A DNA stretch of 64,000 nt from Gilliamella sp. ESL0443 (GTDB lineage Bacteria; Pseudomonadota; Gammaproteobacteria; Enterobacterales; Orbaceae): the NCBI RefSeq assembly GCF_019469165.1, contig NZ_CP048263.1, positions 1,674,001-1,738,000 of the forward strand, read 5' to 3'. The translations under genes were made by a program, and so were the position numbers. Each line of letters begins with the position of its first letter. The first letter of the stretch is position 1. Below the pieces are notes generated by a model. It ran no database searches and was not told where the DNA came from. It saw only the letters and a list, made by a program, of their open reading frames with translations. Shown here in pieces: positions 42,339 through 53,737 of the stretch.

Positions 42339-42461
42339 TATTGGGCACTAAATAAACAACCAGCACGTGTTCGCAAAAAAATGTTTGACTTATTTTTTGT
42401 AGAACGTAATATGTGCGCCACACATTATGATTTTGTTGTTCAAGCAGAGTCATAATGTTTT

Positions 42462-42554
42462 GGTGAGATGGCCGAGAGGCTGAAGGCGCTCCCCTGCTAA
42501 GGGAGTATGCGGTCAAAAGCTGCATCGAGGGTTCGAATCCCTCTCTCACCGCCA
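42462..42554 (+). tRNA. tRNA-Ser (GCT anticodon)
   Basis: 93-base cloverleaf with a long variable arm. Acceptor GGTGAGA pairs with TCTCACC, discriminator G, encoded CCA (42552-42554), T-arm GGTTCGAATCC. Anticodon loop of the CCCCT-GCT-AAGGG arm gives GCT, which reads AGC/AGU. It occupies the place of E. coli serV after csrA. Confidence 0.95.
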
Positions 42555-42572
42555 TTTTAAAAATTAAAATAT

Positions 42573-42649
42573 GCATCCGTAGCTCAGCTGGATAGAGTAC
42601 CCGGCTACGAACCGGGCGGTCAGGGGTTCGAATCCCTTCGGATGCACCA
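42573..42649 (+). tRNA. tRNA-Arg (ACG anticodon), copy 1
   Basis: 77 bases with acceptor GCATCCG/CGGATGC, discriminator A and encoded CCA. Anticodon arm CCCGG-CTACGAA-CCGGG gives ACG (inosine-modified to read CGU/CGC/CGA). Identical in sequence to the next copy. Confidence 0.95.
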
Positions 42650-42666
42650 TTTTAAAAACCTAATAC

Positions 42667-42743
42667 GCATCCGTAGCTCAGCTGGATAGAGTACCCGGCT
42701 ACGAACCGGGCGGTCAGGGGTTCGAATCCCTTCGGATGCACCA
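42667..42743 (+). tRNA. tRNA-Arg (ACG anticodon), copy 2
   Basis: 77-base exact duplicate of the tRNA 17 bases upstream; acceptor, arms and CCA are the same. Corresponds to the argV/Y/Z/Q array of E. coli. Confidence 0.95.
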
Positions 42744-42762
42744 TTTTTTTACGAACTTACAA

Positions 42763-42839
42763 GCATCCGTAGCTCAGCTGGATAGAGCACTCGGCTTCGA
42801 ACCGAGCGGTCAGGGGTTCGAATCCCTTCGGGTGCGCCA
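42763..42839 (+). tRNA. tRNA-Arg (TCG anticodon)
   Basis: 77 bases. Anticodon arm CTCGG-CTTCGAA-CCGAG gives TCG, reading CGA (and CGG by wobble). Acceptor GCATCCG/CGGGTGC includes a T-G pair and the discriminator is G, unlike the A of its neighbours. Outside the anticodon and acceptor 3' strand it is the same as the two ACG copies, so it looks like a diverged member of the same tandem array. Confidence 0.93.
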
Positions 42840-43342
42840 TTTAAGCATCCTAAAAACCTTCTTCGATTTATAATGCCAATTAAACGTTATATTGAATATC
42901 ATAAAAGGTTATACTCATTAACAATGTTATTTACTTTTAGCTTATTAGGACTACAAACTATTTTAAAAACGTTGAATGCTATAAATCACTATACAAAGCT
43001 TTTTCTGTTTTCCCTTAAATATTACCCTACCCGCTCTTAAAAAGCTTCGTACGAGCTTAAATTTTAAATTGGCAATAATAAAATTAAAGTACATCGACTT
43101 AGAAAAATAAAGTTATAAAAAGAACATCAAGGACAACCGAAAAATAATTACTTAAAAGCTTTGTTTATACTTTCAATGATGAAATTAAAGAATTAAATAT
43201 TAAGAAGCCTATATTGAATGTTTGATATGAAATGCAATGCGTTTATTGCAGAAACAATTGGGTATTTATTAGAACACAATCTTTTATTCATAATAAGCTG
43301 ACAGCTTTTAATTCACCATAACATTATTCTTTATTTATGAGA
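42840..43342. other. Intergenic region downstream of the tRNA cluster
   Basis: About 500 AT-rich bases between the last tRNA and a minus-strand small gene. A short near-palindrome, AAGCTTCGTACGAGCTT, lies around 43041-43057. No gene, integrase remnant or attachment-site duplication of a tRNA 3' end was seen. Confidence 0.4.
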
Positions 43343-43615
43343 TTAATGGTTAGCTGATAATAATATACTGCCAATTACGAAAAAGAATAAAAACCATAAT
43401 ACAAGGGTAATGATTCCACAAACGATTCCTGCTGTTGCAAAACCAGAACCACTTTTGTTATTAGTTTTTATATCACTTTTAGCAACTGCACTTAATACTA
43501 TAGCTACAATAGCTAATACAATGCTTATAAGGCCTATTGGGATTAGTGATATAATTCCGCAAACCATCCCTGCTATAGCTAAACCACTTATTACTTTATA
43601 TTGCTGTTGATCCAC
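43343..43615 (-). CDS. Small DUF4190-type membrane protein
   Basis: 90 residues beginning with GTG at 43615 (GGAG ten bases upstream). Two hydrophobic hairpins repeat the pattern (S)GLAIAGMVCGIISLIP and SGFATAGIVCGIITLVLW, the glycine-rich helix-pair unit of DUF4190 proteins. Function unknown. Single gene in a long non-coding stretch; codon use is like that of its neighbours. Confidence 0.7.
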   Translation of the reverse strand: MDQQQYKVISGLAIAGMVCGIISLIPIGLISIVLAIVAIVLSAVAKSDIKTNNKSGSGFATAGIVCGIITLVLWFLFFFVIGSILLSANH

Positions 43616-45508
<1,893 letters not shown>

Positions 45509-45539
45509 CCATGTACTAAAAGTTTGCTTACTTCATTTT

Positions 45540-45567
45540 TAGCGCTATTAATTAGCGCTATTTTTTT
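45540..45567 (+). terminator. serS terminator
   Basis: 8-bp stem TAGCGCTA (45540-45547) with TAGCGCTA (45553-45560), loop TTAAT, then seven T. Confidence 0.85.
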
Positions 45568-45582
45568 ATTAAAGGTGGAAAA

Positions 45583-46479
45583 ATGATTAAAGGTGTTGTT
45601 CTTTCAATACTCGCATCATGCCTTTTTGGCTTACTTTACTACTATCCGGTTTTACTACAGCCTCTTCCTGTGGTTGACATCTTTTGCTGGCGTTTATTAA
45701 CCTCGTTTCCAGCCATAGTGGTGTTAGTCTTTATAGAACACCAGTGGTCCGCAATTAGGGATTTATTTAAGCGTATTAGAGAGCAACCGATGATTTTAGT
45801 CGGATTGATCTTTTCCTCCCTATTGTTAACTATTCAGATGTTAATTTTCATTTGGGCACCGCTTAATGGGCATGGCTTATCTGCTTCTTTAGGTTATTTC
45901 TTATTACCATTAACCATGGTGATTTCAGGTCAGATTTTTTACAAGGAAAAACTCAGCTTTTTGCAAAAGATTGCCGTTTGCCTTGCTACTATCGGCGTAG
46001 CCGTTGAAATCTATACCACAGGCGCATTTTCGTGGGAAACAGCAGTGGTTGCATTGGGTTACCCCATTTACTTTATTACACGTCGTAAATTGCAAATAGA
46101 GGGGATTTGTGGCACCTTTTCCGACTTCTTTTTTATATTTATTGGTTGCGTGATTTATTTCGCCTTTAATTACCCATTTAGCCAGATTGTGAGTGATATT
46201 ACGCACTTTCACATTTTTATCCCAATGCTGGGGATCATTACTGCTATCGCCTTTGCTATGTACTTTTTAGCTAGACGACTATTACCTTTGGGATTATTTG
46301 GTTTGCTTGGATATGTTGAACCCGTTTTATTAACGCTTGTATCAGTTCTATTTTTGCATGAATCGATCTCGGCACAACATATTGTCTCTTACAGCTTTAT
46401 TTGGTTGTCAGTATGCGTACTTGCGCTGGAGGGAACGATTTTTGTTTTGCGAGCAATAAAGCGTAAAAGAATTAGATAA
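45583..46479 (+). CDS. rarD: EamA-family transporter RarD
   Basis: 298-residue permease with about ten membrane segments in two EamA halves. The GVVLSILASCLFGLLYYYPVLL start, LASLGYFLLPL-type segment (SASLGYFLLPLTMVISG) and LGLFGLLGYVEPVLLTLVSVL near the end are RarD hallmarks (relative of the chloramphenicol-sensitive RarD group). Substrate not established. It lies 15 bases after the serS T-run with AAAGGTGG ahead of its ATG, and ends at a terminator. Confidence 0.88.
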   Translation: MIKGVVLSILASCLFGLLYYYPVLLQPLPVVDIFCWRLLTSFPAIVVLVFIEHQWSAIRDLFKRIREQPMILVGLIFSSLLLTIQMLIFIWAPLNGHGLSASLGYFLLPLTMVISGQIFYKEKLSFLQKIAVCLATIGVAVEIYTTGAFSWETAVVALGYPIYFITRRKLQIEGICGTFSDFFFIFIGCVIYFAFNYPFSQIVSDITHFHIFIPMLGIITAIAFAMYFLARRLLPLGLFGLLGYVEPVLLTLVSVLFLHESISAQHIVSYSFIWLSVCVLALEGTIFVLRAIKRKRIR

Positions 46480-46494
46480 AAAAGGATAGCAACG

Positions 46495-46524
46495 AAAAAG
46501 GTACCATAGCTGGTACCTTTTTTA
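46495..46524. terminator. Terminator between rarD and pflA
   Basis: 10-bp perfect stem AAAGGTACCA (46497-46506) with TGGTACCTTT (46511-46520), loop TAGC, flanked by A-run upstream and T-rich sequence downstream, so it can work for both convergent genes. Confidence 0.85.
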
Positions 46525-46532
46525 TTATCATG

Positions 46533-47309
46533 TTATTTACTAAATGTAACCGATTGACCATAACTTTCTATGATCTGTTGTATTCTGTCTAAGGTTTCTC
46601 GCGGTGGCGCCTCTACCCCTTCTAACTGATATTTATCTCCGAACGTATCCCATTTGTAAGCGCCCATTTTATGATAGGGTAATAACTCTACTCGCTCAAT
46701 ATTCTCCATACCTTGAATAAATTGCCCTAAAAGATGTGCGGAATTATCATCATCAGTCCACCCCGGTACAACTACATATCGTATCCAGGTTCGCTTATTA
46801 ATTTTTTGTAGATATTTAGCAAACTCGAGCACACGCTTATTAGGTACGCCAACTAGTTTTTGATGTATTTCATCATTGATTTGTTTGAGATCTAACATGA
46901 CTAAGTCTGTCACTTCCATAAGTGCTTCAACTGTGTGATCTAACTGTCTTGCATAACCATTGGTATCTAAGCATGTGTGAATACCTTCTTGATGACAAGC
47001 TTTAAACCATTCAGTAATAAACTCAGATTGTAGTGTCGCTTCACCGCCAGAAGCGGTTACGCCCCCGCCATTAGGCATAATAAAACTTTTGTAAGTAACG
47101 ATCTCTTTCATCAATTCATCAACAGTGACTTCACGGCCTGCTTTTAAATCCCAAGTATCTCGGTTGTGGCAGTACAAGCAACGCATCAAGCAACCCTGAA
47201 AAAAAACAATGAAACGTATACCTGGCCCATCTACGGTACCAAACGACTCATAAGAGTGGATGCGACCTTTGATTGGTTGCTTTGTTGTCATAATAATATT
47301 TTGTTCCAT
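46533..47309 (-). CDS. pflA: Pyruvate formate-lyase activating enzyme
   Basis: 258-residue radical SAM enzyme that generates the glycyl radical on PflB. Cluster motif [17 protein letters not shown] (C-x3-C-x2-C, near residue 40), [14 protein letters not shown] and [15 protein letters not shown] follow E. coli PflA. The first ATG (47309) gives an eleven-residue extension relative to E. coli; an ATG at 47291 is also possible. It sits about 190 bases beyond the old pfl terminator, so it likely has its own promoter. Confidence 0.95.
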   Translation of the reverse strand: MEQNIIMTTKQPIKGRIHSYESFGTVDGPGIRFIVFFQGCLMRCLYCHNRDTWDLKAGREVTVDELMKEIVTYKSFIMPNGGGVTASGGEATLQSEFITEWFKACHQEGIHTCLDTNGYARQLDHTVEALMEVTDLVMLDLKQINDEIHQKLVGVPNKRVLEFAKYLQKINKRTWIRYVVVPGWTDDDNSAHLLGQFIQGMENIERVELLPYHKMGAYKWDTFGDKYQLEGVEAPPRETLDRIQQIIESYGQSVTFSK

Positions 47310-47498
47310 AAAAATTCTCTAGTGCTTGCTCATATTACTTTTTTATTGTTTAAGATATTTTAACTCATATGATACTTTCTTACACCAATTGTATTAATTG
47401 GATAATCGCTTATTAAATTAATGATGAGAATAACAGTTGAAAAACGTTCTTTTTAATAATATTGATATGGAATCAATAAATCTTAATCTTATTCTGAT

Positions 47499-47527
47499 AA
47501 AAAAATAGCGCCTCAAGTAGGCGCCAT
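47499..47527 (-). terminator. Probable original terminator of the pfl transcript
   Basis: On the minus strand ATGGCGCCT (47527-47519) pairs with AGGCGCTAT (47513-47505), nine pairs with one G-T, loop ACTTG, followed by TTTTTTT. It lies 26 bases past the 3' end of the group II intron, and there is no gene between, so it appears to be the 3' flank of pflB separated from it by the intron. Confidence 0.78.
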
Positions 47528-47592
47528 TTTAAGTTAGTATCAGTTAACTAAAGTCGGGTAGCAACGACACATTACTGTGTCGCCGCCCCCTA

Positions 47593-47627
47593 AGAACTGT
47601 ACGAGCGAATTTCTCCGCATACAGCTC
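47593..47627 (-). ncRNA. Group II intron domain V
   Basis: The minus strand reads GAGCTGTATGCGG, a GAGAAATTCG-type hinge and TACAGTTCT: an eight-base stem GAGCTGTA with TACAGTTC plus the inner stem, the most conserved catalytic helix of group II introns. Domain VI, with a bulged adenosine candidate, follows in 47555-47592. Confidence 0.9.
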
Positions 47628-47649
47628 AAGCCTTTCTATTAACTTATTG

Positions 47650-49377
47650 CTAAGTCGGTTTCAATACCTCCAACTTCAGTGCATGAACTTTAGTATGACA
47701 TACAGGATGTAATAATACCCTATTTTTCAGTTTATTATCTCCACCCTGTACACGGTATATAATATGGTGGTCATGCCATCCCGTCTCTTTTGTGATAGGG
47801 AGATGACATAATCCACAACGCCCTTTTTGTTCCTTATACAACCTTTGCCATTGACTTCTGTGCGAATAATCCTCGTACATCCGTTTTTGGTATAATGTTT
47901 CGCCGTATAATTCCCATTCAGGTAAAAACGGGTTGTATTCCGATTTTACCTTAACATGACGTTTAATCTCTGTCCTACTGCAAAACAGTAATTCAGTCCA
48001 TATTTTCTCGCCGTGTCGATTCTTTGTATGTGTCCCGAATATCCAGTCTCTGCTTTGTATCTTTGTAAAGTATTTCTCTTTAACAAATCGTTTCCGCCTA
48101 TTACCGTGTCTTCGGCAACACCATTTCCAAATCGCTTTCCAGACTAAGTGGTCTACTTTACTGTACGTTTCTTTAGCGACAATGCTACGGTGATAGTTAG
48201 CCCATCCCCTTAACATTGGATTTAATTTTCCTATTAGTATGTCTTGTTTAACCATTTTCATGGCACTTATTGTTTCTTTCACCTTGCGATAAAATGCTTT
48301 CACATTCTTTTTGCTAGGCTTAATCAACAATTTGCCTTTAAATGATTTCACCGTCCAACCGAGAAAATCAAATCCTTGCTCGATATTAACAACGTGAGTT
48401 TTCTTTTCCGATAAGGTTAATCCCCTCTCTTTCAAAAATTCCCGCATTATTGGCAGAACTTCATTTTCAAGTAATTCTTTCGAACTCCCCGATATAATAA
48501 AATCGTCCGCATATCGAACCATATACACCTTATTAGCTCGCCGTTGTCTATTTCCAATTACACCAAAGTGTTTAGTTAATAGCTCGTCAATGCCATCTAG
48601 TGCCATATTTGCTAAAGTTGGTGAGATGATACCCCCTTGTGGTGTACCCTCTGCCGTCCGTGTAACCTGTCCCATATCTACTACGCCAGATTTTAACCAT
48701 TTTGCTAATATCCGTTTATTCATCGGAATATTTTCGATTAACCAATCGTGGTTAATATGGTCAAAACAACCCTGTATATCCGCATCCAATACCCATTGCG
48801 CCGTTTGTCTCATTTGACTTCCTTTGCGTGAGAATATTTTATGCACGTGGCTTATCGCATCCGCCGTTGAACGATTGATTCGAAAACCATACGAGTTTTT
48901 ATCCGCCGTTGTTTCTGCAACAGGCTGTAAAGCGAATAAGTACAGCGCTTGCATTGCTCTGTCTTTCATGGTCGGAATGCCTAAAGGGCGCTTCTTTCCA
49001 TCAGACTTAGGGATATAAATCCGCCTTAATGGCATCGGTTTATATCCTTTACTTGTCAGCGTTGCAATCGCTTCCCATTTACTCTTAGGTGTTGACCATG
49101 TAACTTTATCAACCCCTGCCGTTCTTTTACCTCTGTTTTCTGTCACTCTCCGCACCGCTAATTGCTTAGCATACGTTGAGCGTGTTAGTAACCGTTGTAA
49201 GCGTTTAACCTTACGGTAGTCACCTTCAATTGTCGCCTTCGCAATCCGTACCTGCAACCCTTTAACATGCTTTGTTGCTTTGACCCAATCAATTTTGTGC
49301 CATAGCTCATTCATGTCAGGAGTCGCTGGAGCTGGACTACTTTTAACTTTTTCGTTAAACTTAGTGTACTCTTTCAT
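47650..49377 (-). CDS. ltrA: Group II intron reverse transcriptase/maturase with HNH endonuclease
   Basis: 575 residues from ATG 49377, which has AGGAG six bases upstream; an upstream in-frame ATG at 49452 is less likely. Reverse transcriptase blocks 0-7 cover about residues 50-340, with YADD in MVRYADDFIISG near residue 285, and TPQGGIISPTLANM. The maturase X domain follows (about 350-450, RGWANYHRSI). The C-terminal HNH nuclease has CGLC, HDHHIIYRVQGG and HPVCHTKVH. The protein splices the intron RNA and mobilises it by target-primed reverse transcription. All motifs are intact. Domain layout resembles chloroplast-like (CL) bacterial introns. Confidence 0.95.
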   Translation of the reverse strand: MKEYTKFNEKVKSSPAPATPDMNELWHKIDWVKATKHVKGLQVRIAKATIEGDYRKVKRLQRLLTRSTYAKQLAVRRVTENRGKRTAGVDKVTWSTPKSKWEAIATLTSKGYKPMPLRRIYIPKSDGKKRPLGIPTMKDRAMQALYLFALQPVAETTADKNSYGFRINRSTADAISHVHKIFSRKGSQMRQTAQWVLDADIQGCFDHINHDWLIENIPMNKRILAKWLKSGVVDMGQVTRTAEGTPQGGIISPTLANMALDGIDELLTKHFGVIGNRQRRANKVYMVRYADDFIISGSSKELLENEVLPIMREFLKERGLTLSEKKTHVVNIEQGFDFLGWTVKSFKGKLLIKPSKKNVKAFYRKVKETISAMKMVKQDILIGKLNPMLRGWANYHRSIVAKETYSKVDHLVWKAIWKWCCRRHGNRRKRFVKEKYFTKIQSRDWIFGTHTKNRHGEKIWTELLFCSRTEIKRHVKVKSEYNPFLPEWELYGETLYQKRMYEDYSHRSQWQRLYKEQKGRCGLCHLPITKETGWHDHHIIYRVQGGDNKLKNRVLLHPVCHTKVHALKLEVLKPT

Positions 49378-50134
49378 ACTTACTCCTGTAGTAACAGAAA
49401 TAAGCAGAAATCTACTTGGTTTTTTGTGAATAATTTCTTCGAGTTGGACCACAGGAAGAAGAATTATTCAATGTACCAAATAAATTCTACTTCTCTGTCA
49501 CATGGTGAATTGTTAGAGTAGGGAAATGGGCTTGTTTTCACTTGCCTATTTCCTGTCCTCACCCAATCACTCCCGAAGAAATGACCACAAAAGGATTTGC
49601 CAACATCTTACGATGAAAGACCAGTTAGAAGTCTGCACCCTTTCGGATTAGGTCATGTTTCATACCCTATATCAGCCATTACAGCCAATCATTCGCTTTC
49701 TCTAACCTCCTTTACCTGCACCCCCATCAGTATCGCTTGCGCTTTACCTGCCCTAAGGCGGAAATACAGGCTTACCAAGTTCCATTATTATCACACAAAT
49801 AGTTAAGATGTTGTCTGTTCGCCGATAGTGTTATGATGACGTATCCCCAATGTAAAAAGAGATATCCCACTATATACCTTTTTGGTTAGAGCTTGTCAGT
49901 AGCTTAAGCTCTTTACAATTCACGACGTTTATCAACAATTCACTTACGTTCATCTTTCTATTTAGCCTAGCCCCTCATGGCATGCTACTTGCCATTACTT
50001 AATGTTACCTCACGATAAACATTAACCTTGCTACTCCTCAAGGGGGTACATTGTCAGGAAGCTCCGCACCAGACCGTTACCAGTCTCGCACTATCCCTAG
50101 GCTACTGTTAGTCATATAACAGGTTGACTCGCAC
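49378..50134 (-). ncRNA. Group II intron domains I-IV (5' RNA part)
   Basis: About 750 bases from GTGCGAG to the maturase start. It contains the candidate EBS1 at 49852-49858 and several short hairpins; the length fits domains I-III plus the domain IV stem before the ORF. Apparent small ORFs in it are not coding. Confidence 0.75.
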
Positions 50135-50541
50135 TTTTACCTAATTTATAAGCAATTGTGCTTCAACAATGATAATAACAGCTTATGCACTTATAACTTC
50201 ACAATAGGTCAATTCTAGCTTAAACTATACGCTGATGGGTTCTTTCGTTTCCTTGGGCGTTTCAATAATCTCTTATTGAACTCCTTGGAATCTTCCAGAA
50301 TATCAGATATGATTAGTTGAATTGTCCAAAGAATTTGTTCTTTAAAGTATGAGAGTTGTCTCCCACGGACTTTAATATATTCTTTACCGAATACAGGTTA
50401 TACAATATCCTTTCGGACATGTATAAACGCCCTACTCGGATATTGTGAGGGTGGTTAATTAAAGTTGTTCACCTTAATTAACCCACCTAACTTTTGATTA
50501 AAAATCAAATAGTTAGGCGCATAAGTGCGCTCTTGTCGCAC
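50135..50541 (-). other. Hairpin-rich pflB downstream region carrying a gene remnant
   Basis: Between the pflB stop and the intron start lie four stem-loops in order on the minus strand: TAAGTGCG/CGCACTTA (50521-50544, starting in the stop codon), CCTAACT/AGTTAGG with inner TTTGAT/ATCAAA (50488-50518), GGTTAATTAA/TTAATTAACC (about 50452-50483) and ACAATATCC/GGATATTGT (50402-50446). Beyond them is an open frame without a start. I do not recognise the whole; it could be a decayed insertion element or a structured 3' UTR. Confidence 0.55.
50215..50397 (-). pseudogene. Unrecognised ORF remnant (C-terminal fragment)
   Basis: 61 codons are open from just after an in-frame TAA at 50398-50400 to TAG at 50215-50217, with no ATG. 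The translation (PVFGKEYIKVRGRQLSYFKE, later ending KRPRKRKNPSAYSLS) is basic and looks like the end of a real protein, possibly a transposase or other mobile-element protein, but I do not recognise the family. A second short frame (ATG at about 50421, 35 residues) overlaps it. Speculative. Confidence 0.35.
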
Positions 50542-52824
50542 TTACATTGATTGTGTGAAAGTACGTGTAATAACGTCTTTTTGTTGTTCTTTAGTTAGTG
50601 AGTTGAAACGTACTGCATATCCAGAAACACGAATAGTTAATTGTGGATATTTTTCAGGGTGTTCCATCGCATCTAATAATGTTTCACGATTTAATACGTT
50701 AACATTTAAATGTTGACCACCTTCAATAGTAGCTTCGTGATGGAAGTAACCATCCATTAAACCAGCTAAGTTACGTTTACGAACATCATCATCTTTACCT
50801 AATGCATTAGGAACGATTGAGAAAGTATATGAAATACCATCTTTCGCATAAGCAAATGGTAGTTTAGCAACAGATGTTAATGAAGCAACTGCACCTTTTT
50901 GGTCACGTCCGTGCATTGGGTTAGCACCTGGTCCAAATGGAGCACCAGCACGACGACCGTCTGGAGTGTTACCTGTTTTCTTACCATATACAACGTTTGA
51001 AGTAATGGTTAATACAGACTGTGTAGGAATCGCATTACGATAAGTTTTAAGTTTTTGAATTTTCTTCATGAAACGTTCAACTAAATCAACTGCGATATCA
51101 TCTACACGTGGATCGTTGTTACCGAATTGTGGATATTCACCTTCGATTTCAAAGTCCACTGCTAAACCATCTTCATCACGAATCGTTTTTACTTTTGCAT
51201 ATTTGATAGCTGATAATGAGTCAGCAGCAACAGATAGACCTGCAATACCACATGCCATTGTACGAATAATGTCACGATCATGTAGTGCCATTAATGATGC
51301 TTCATAGCTGTATTTGTCATGCATATAGTGAATTGCATTTAGTGCAGTTACGTATTGTTTTGCTAACCAATCCATAAAGTGATCTAAACGAGCAAATACT
51401 TTGTCAAAATCAAGGTATTCGTCAGTGATTGGATCTTCTTTTGGTCCAACTTGCATTTTAAGTTTTTCATCCACACCGCCATTGATTGCGTATAGAAGAG
51501 TTTTAGCAAGGTTGGCACGCGCACCGAAGAATTGCATTTGTTTACCAACGATCATCGGGCTTACACAACATGCGATTGCATAGTCATCGTTATTGAAGTC
51601 AGGACGCATTAAATCATCATTTTCATATTGTAATGATGAGGTATCAATAGATACTTTAGATGCGAACTCTTTGAATCCACTTGGTAACTGTTCTGACCAA
51701 AGAATAGTCATGTTAGGCTCAGGTGATGGACCCATTGTATATAGTGTGTTTAAGAAACGGAATGAAGTTTTAGTAACTAAAGTACGTCCGTCAACACCCA
51801 TACCTGCGATTGATTCAGTTGCCCAAATTGGGTCACCAGAGAATAATTCATCATATTCAGGCGTACGTAAGAAACGAACCATACGTAATTTCATAACGAA
51901 ATGGTCAACAATTTCTTGAGCGTCTTTTTCAGTAATTAAACCTGCTTCAAGGTCACGTTGGAAGTAAATATCAAAGAATGTAGAAGTACGACCAAGAGAC
52001 ATTGCCGCACCATTTTGAGATTTAACTGCAGCTAAGTAACCGAAATATGTCCATTGCACTGCTTCTTGAGCTGTTTTAGCTGGTCCAGAAATGTCGTAGC
52101 CATATTTAGCTGCCATTTCTTTGATTTGACCAAGAGCACGATGTTGTTCAGCGATTTCTTCACGACGTTGCATAGTCATTGCTAAATCAACACCATTTTC
52201 AAAATCAGCTTGTAATGAATTGAATTGAGCAAATTTATCTTGCATTAAGAAGTCGATACCGTAAAGTGCAACACGACGGTAATCACCAATGATACGACCA
52301 CGACCATAAGCATCAGGAAGACCAGTGATAACACCTGATTTACGACAACGAAGGATATCCGGAGTATAGATGTCAAACACACCTTGGTTATGTGTTTTAC
52401 GATAGTCAGTAAAGATTTTTTTGACTAATGGATCAAGCGTTCTGTTGTAAGCTTTACAAGAGTTCTCGATCATTTTGATACCACCAAACGGGATAATCGC
52501 GCGTTTTAATGGTTTTTCAGTTTGTAAACCAACAATCTTCTCTAAATCTTTTTCGATATAACCTGCATCATGAGCAGTAATAGTAGAGATTACACTTGTA
52601 TCAAAATCTACAGGAGCATGAGTAGCATTTTCAATTTTAATGCCTTCCATGACTTTATCCCATAATTTAGTTGTAGCATCTGTTGCGCCAGCTAAAAAAG
52701 ATTCATCACCCTCATATGGTGTGTAATTTTTTTGAATGAAATCGCGAACATTGACATTACTTTGCCAATCACCCTCTTTAAATCCTTTCCAAGCTGCTGC
52801 TTGTACTTCGTTTAAATTACTCAT
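50542..52824 (-). CDS. pflB: Formate C-acetyltransferase (pyruvate formate-lyase)
   Basis: 760-residue glycyl-radical enzyme that splits pyruvate with CoA into acetyl-CoA and formate in anaerobic growth. The active-site cysteine pair is in [13 protein letters not shown] near residue 418 and the glycyl radical in [16 protein letters not shown] near residue 734. Length equals E. coli PflB. It follows focA by 64 bases. A hairpin overlaps its stop codon, and the likely pfl terminator is 3 kb away beyond a group II intron. Confidence 0.97.
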   Translation of the reverse strand: MSNLNEVQAAAWKGFKEGDWQSNVNVRDFIQKNYTPYEGDESFLAGATDATTKLWDKVMEGIKIENATHAPVDFDTSVISTITAHDAGYIEKDLEKIVGLQTEKPLKRAIIPFGGIKMIENSCKAYNRTLDPLVKKIFTDYRKTHNQGVFDIYTPDILRCRKSGVITGLPDAYGRGRIIGDYRRVALYGIDFLMQDKFAQFNSLQADFENGVDLAMTMQRREEIAEQHRALGQIKEMAAKYGYDISGPAKTAQEAVQWTYFGYLAAVKSQNGAAMSLGRTSTFFDIYFQRDLEAGLITEKDAQEIVDHFVMKLRMVRFLRTPEYDELFSGDPIWATESIAGMGVDGRTLVTKTSFRFLNTLYTMGPSPEPNMTILWSEQLPSGFKEFASKVSIDTSSLQYENDDLMRPDFNNDDYAIACCVSPMIVGKQMQFFGARANLAKTLLYAINGGVDEKLKMQVGPKEDPITDEYLDFDKVFARLDHFMDWLAKQYVTALNAIHYMHDKYSYEASLMALHDRDIIRTMACGIAGLSVAADSLSAIKYAKVKTIRDEDGLAVDFEIEGEYPQFGNNDPRVDDIAVDLVERFMKKIQKLKTYRNAIPTQSVLTITSNVVYGKKTGNTPDGRRAGAPFGPGANPMHGRDQKGAVASLTSVAKLPFAYAKDGISYTFSIVPNALGKDDDVRKRNLAGLMDGYFHHEATIEGGQHLNVNVLNRETLLDAMEHPEKYPQLTIRVSGYAVRFNSLTKEQQKDVITRTFTQSM

Positions 52825-52888
52825 AGTTATTAACCTCAGGTTTACAAAAATATCTATCTACTCTTATATAAGGGTAAATATTATAAAA

Positions 52889-53737
52889 TCAATGTGGCTT
52901 ACGAAGATGTAAAGCCCAGTTAGGGATAGCGACTAACAAGCCTCCTAAAATATTCCCGATAGTAACAGGAATTAAATTATTTACAATAAAATGCTCTACG
53001 GTTAAAGCTTTAAATGAGTCAGGAGATATCCCAACAGTAGTCCAAAACTCAGGTGATGCAAAATTATTAATTACAATTCCCATAGGAATCATAAACATAT
53101 TTGCAATACTATGTTCAAAACCACTTGCAACAAACATTGCTACAGGTAATACCATAATTAGCATTTTATCAAGTAGACTACGACCAGCATAACTCATCCA
53201 AGCAGCTAAGCAAACCATTAAATTAGCTAATAAACCAAGAAATACAGCTTCGATGAAAGTATGATGTAATTTATGGTCTGCGGTTTGTAATACATTCAAT
53301 CCCCACAAACCATTGGCTACCATATATTGCCCAGAAAACCAAATAATTCCTACAAATAGTATAGCACCGATAAAGTTACCAATATAGACCAAAATCCAAT
53401 TACGGAACATTTTTATCCAACTAATTTTATGTGTCATTTTAGGTAAAATGGTTAAAATAGTTGAAGTAAAAAGATCTGTTCCACAACATACAACAAGCAT
53501 CAAACCTAACGAGAAGCAGATACCGCCAACTAATTTAGCCAAGCCAAAAGCAACGGTTGAAGTTCCTGTTGTAGCAGTAATATAGAAAACGAATGCGATA
53601 GAGATAAAAACACCTGCAAGGATAGCTGATACTATGGTACTAGTAGGGTTTTTATTTACTTTATAGTTGCCAAGTTCCTCGGCGATTTGGGTCATTTGCG
53701 CGGGAGAAAACGAGTCCACAAGCTTATCATTACTCAA
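52889..53737 (-). CDS. focA: Formate channel FocA
   Basis: 282-residue formate-nitrite transporter with six membrane segments forming a pentameric channel. Key features: N-terminal gating helix (SFSPAQMTQIAEELG), the omega-loop region LAKLVGGICFSLGLMLV, and the pore histidine region EHSIANMFMIPMGI (His209 of E. coli). It moves formate made by PflB in or out of the cell. Same order focA-pflB as E. coli. Confidence 0.95.
   Translation of the reverse strand: MSNDKLVDSFSPAQMTQIAEELGNYKVNKNPTSTIVSAILAGVFISIAFVFYITATTGTSTVAFGLAKLVGGICFSLGLMLVVCCGTDLFTSTILTILPKMTHKISWIKMFRNWILVYIGNFIGAILFVGIIWFSGQYMVANGLWGLNVLQTADHKLHHTFIEAVFLGLLANLMVCLAAWMSYAGRSLLDKMLIMVLPVAMFVASGFEHSIANMFMIPMGIVINNFASPEFWTTVGISPDSFKALTVEHFIVNNLIPVTIGNILGGLLVAIPNWALHLRKPH

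Larger units (their letters stand above)
47553..50134 (-). mobile_element. Full-length group II intron with maturase ORF
   Basis: About 2.58 kb on the minus strand. The 5' end reads GTGCGAG at 50134, the canonical GUGYG start; the 3' end is placed at CCCGAC, 47553. Domain V is at 47593-47627. A candidate EBS1 (minus TTTTTAC, 49858-49852) is the exact complement of the last 5'-exon bases GTAAAA, about 280 bases into domain I, as expected. The ORF lies in domain IV. All parts look intact, so it may be active. Insertion is into non-coding DNA between pflB and its terminator. Ends are read by eye and could shift by a few bases. Confidence 0.88.

Noticed and set aside
42840-43342. Genomic island attached to the tRNA-Arg cluster
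   Set aside because: No integrase and no duplicated tRNA 3' segment was found downstream; the following genes are ordinary chromosomal ones.
47650-49377. Reverse transcriptase as a retron or defence-associated RT
   Set aside because: Maturase X and HNH domains, a canonical domain V and GTGCG boundaries identify it as a group II intron protein.
49597-49806. 69-codon plus-strand ORF inside the intron 5' region
   Set aside because: It lies antisense to group II intron RNA domains I-III and has no recognisable motif.
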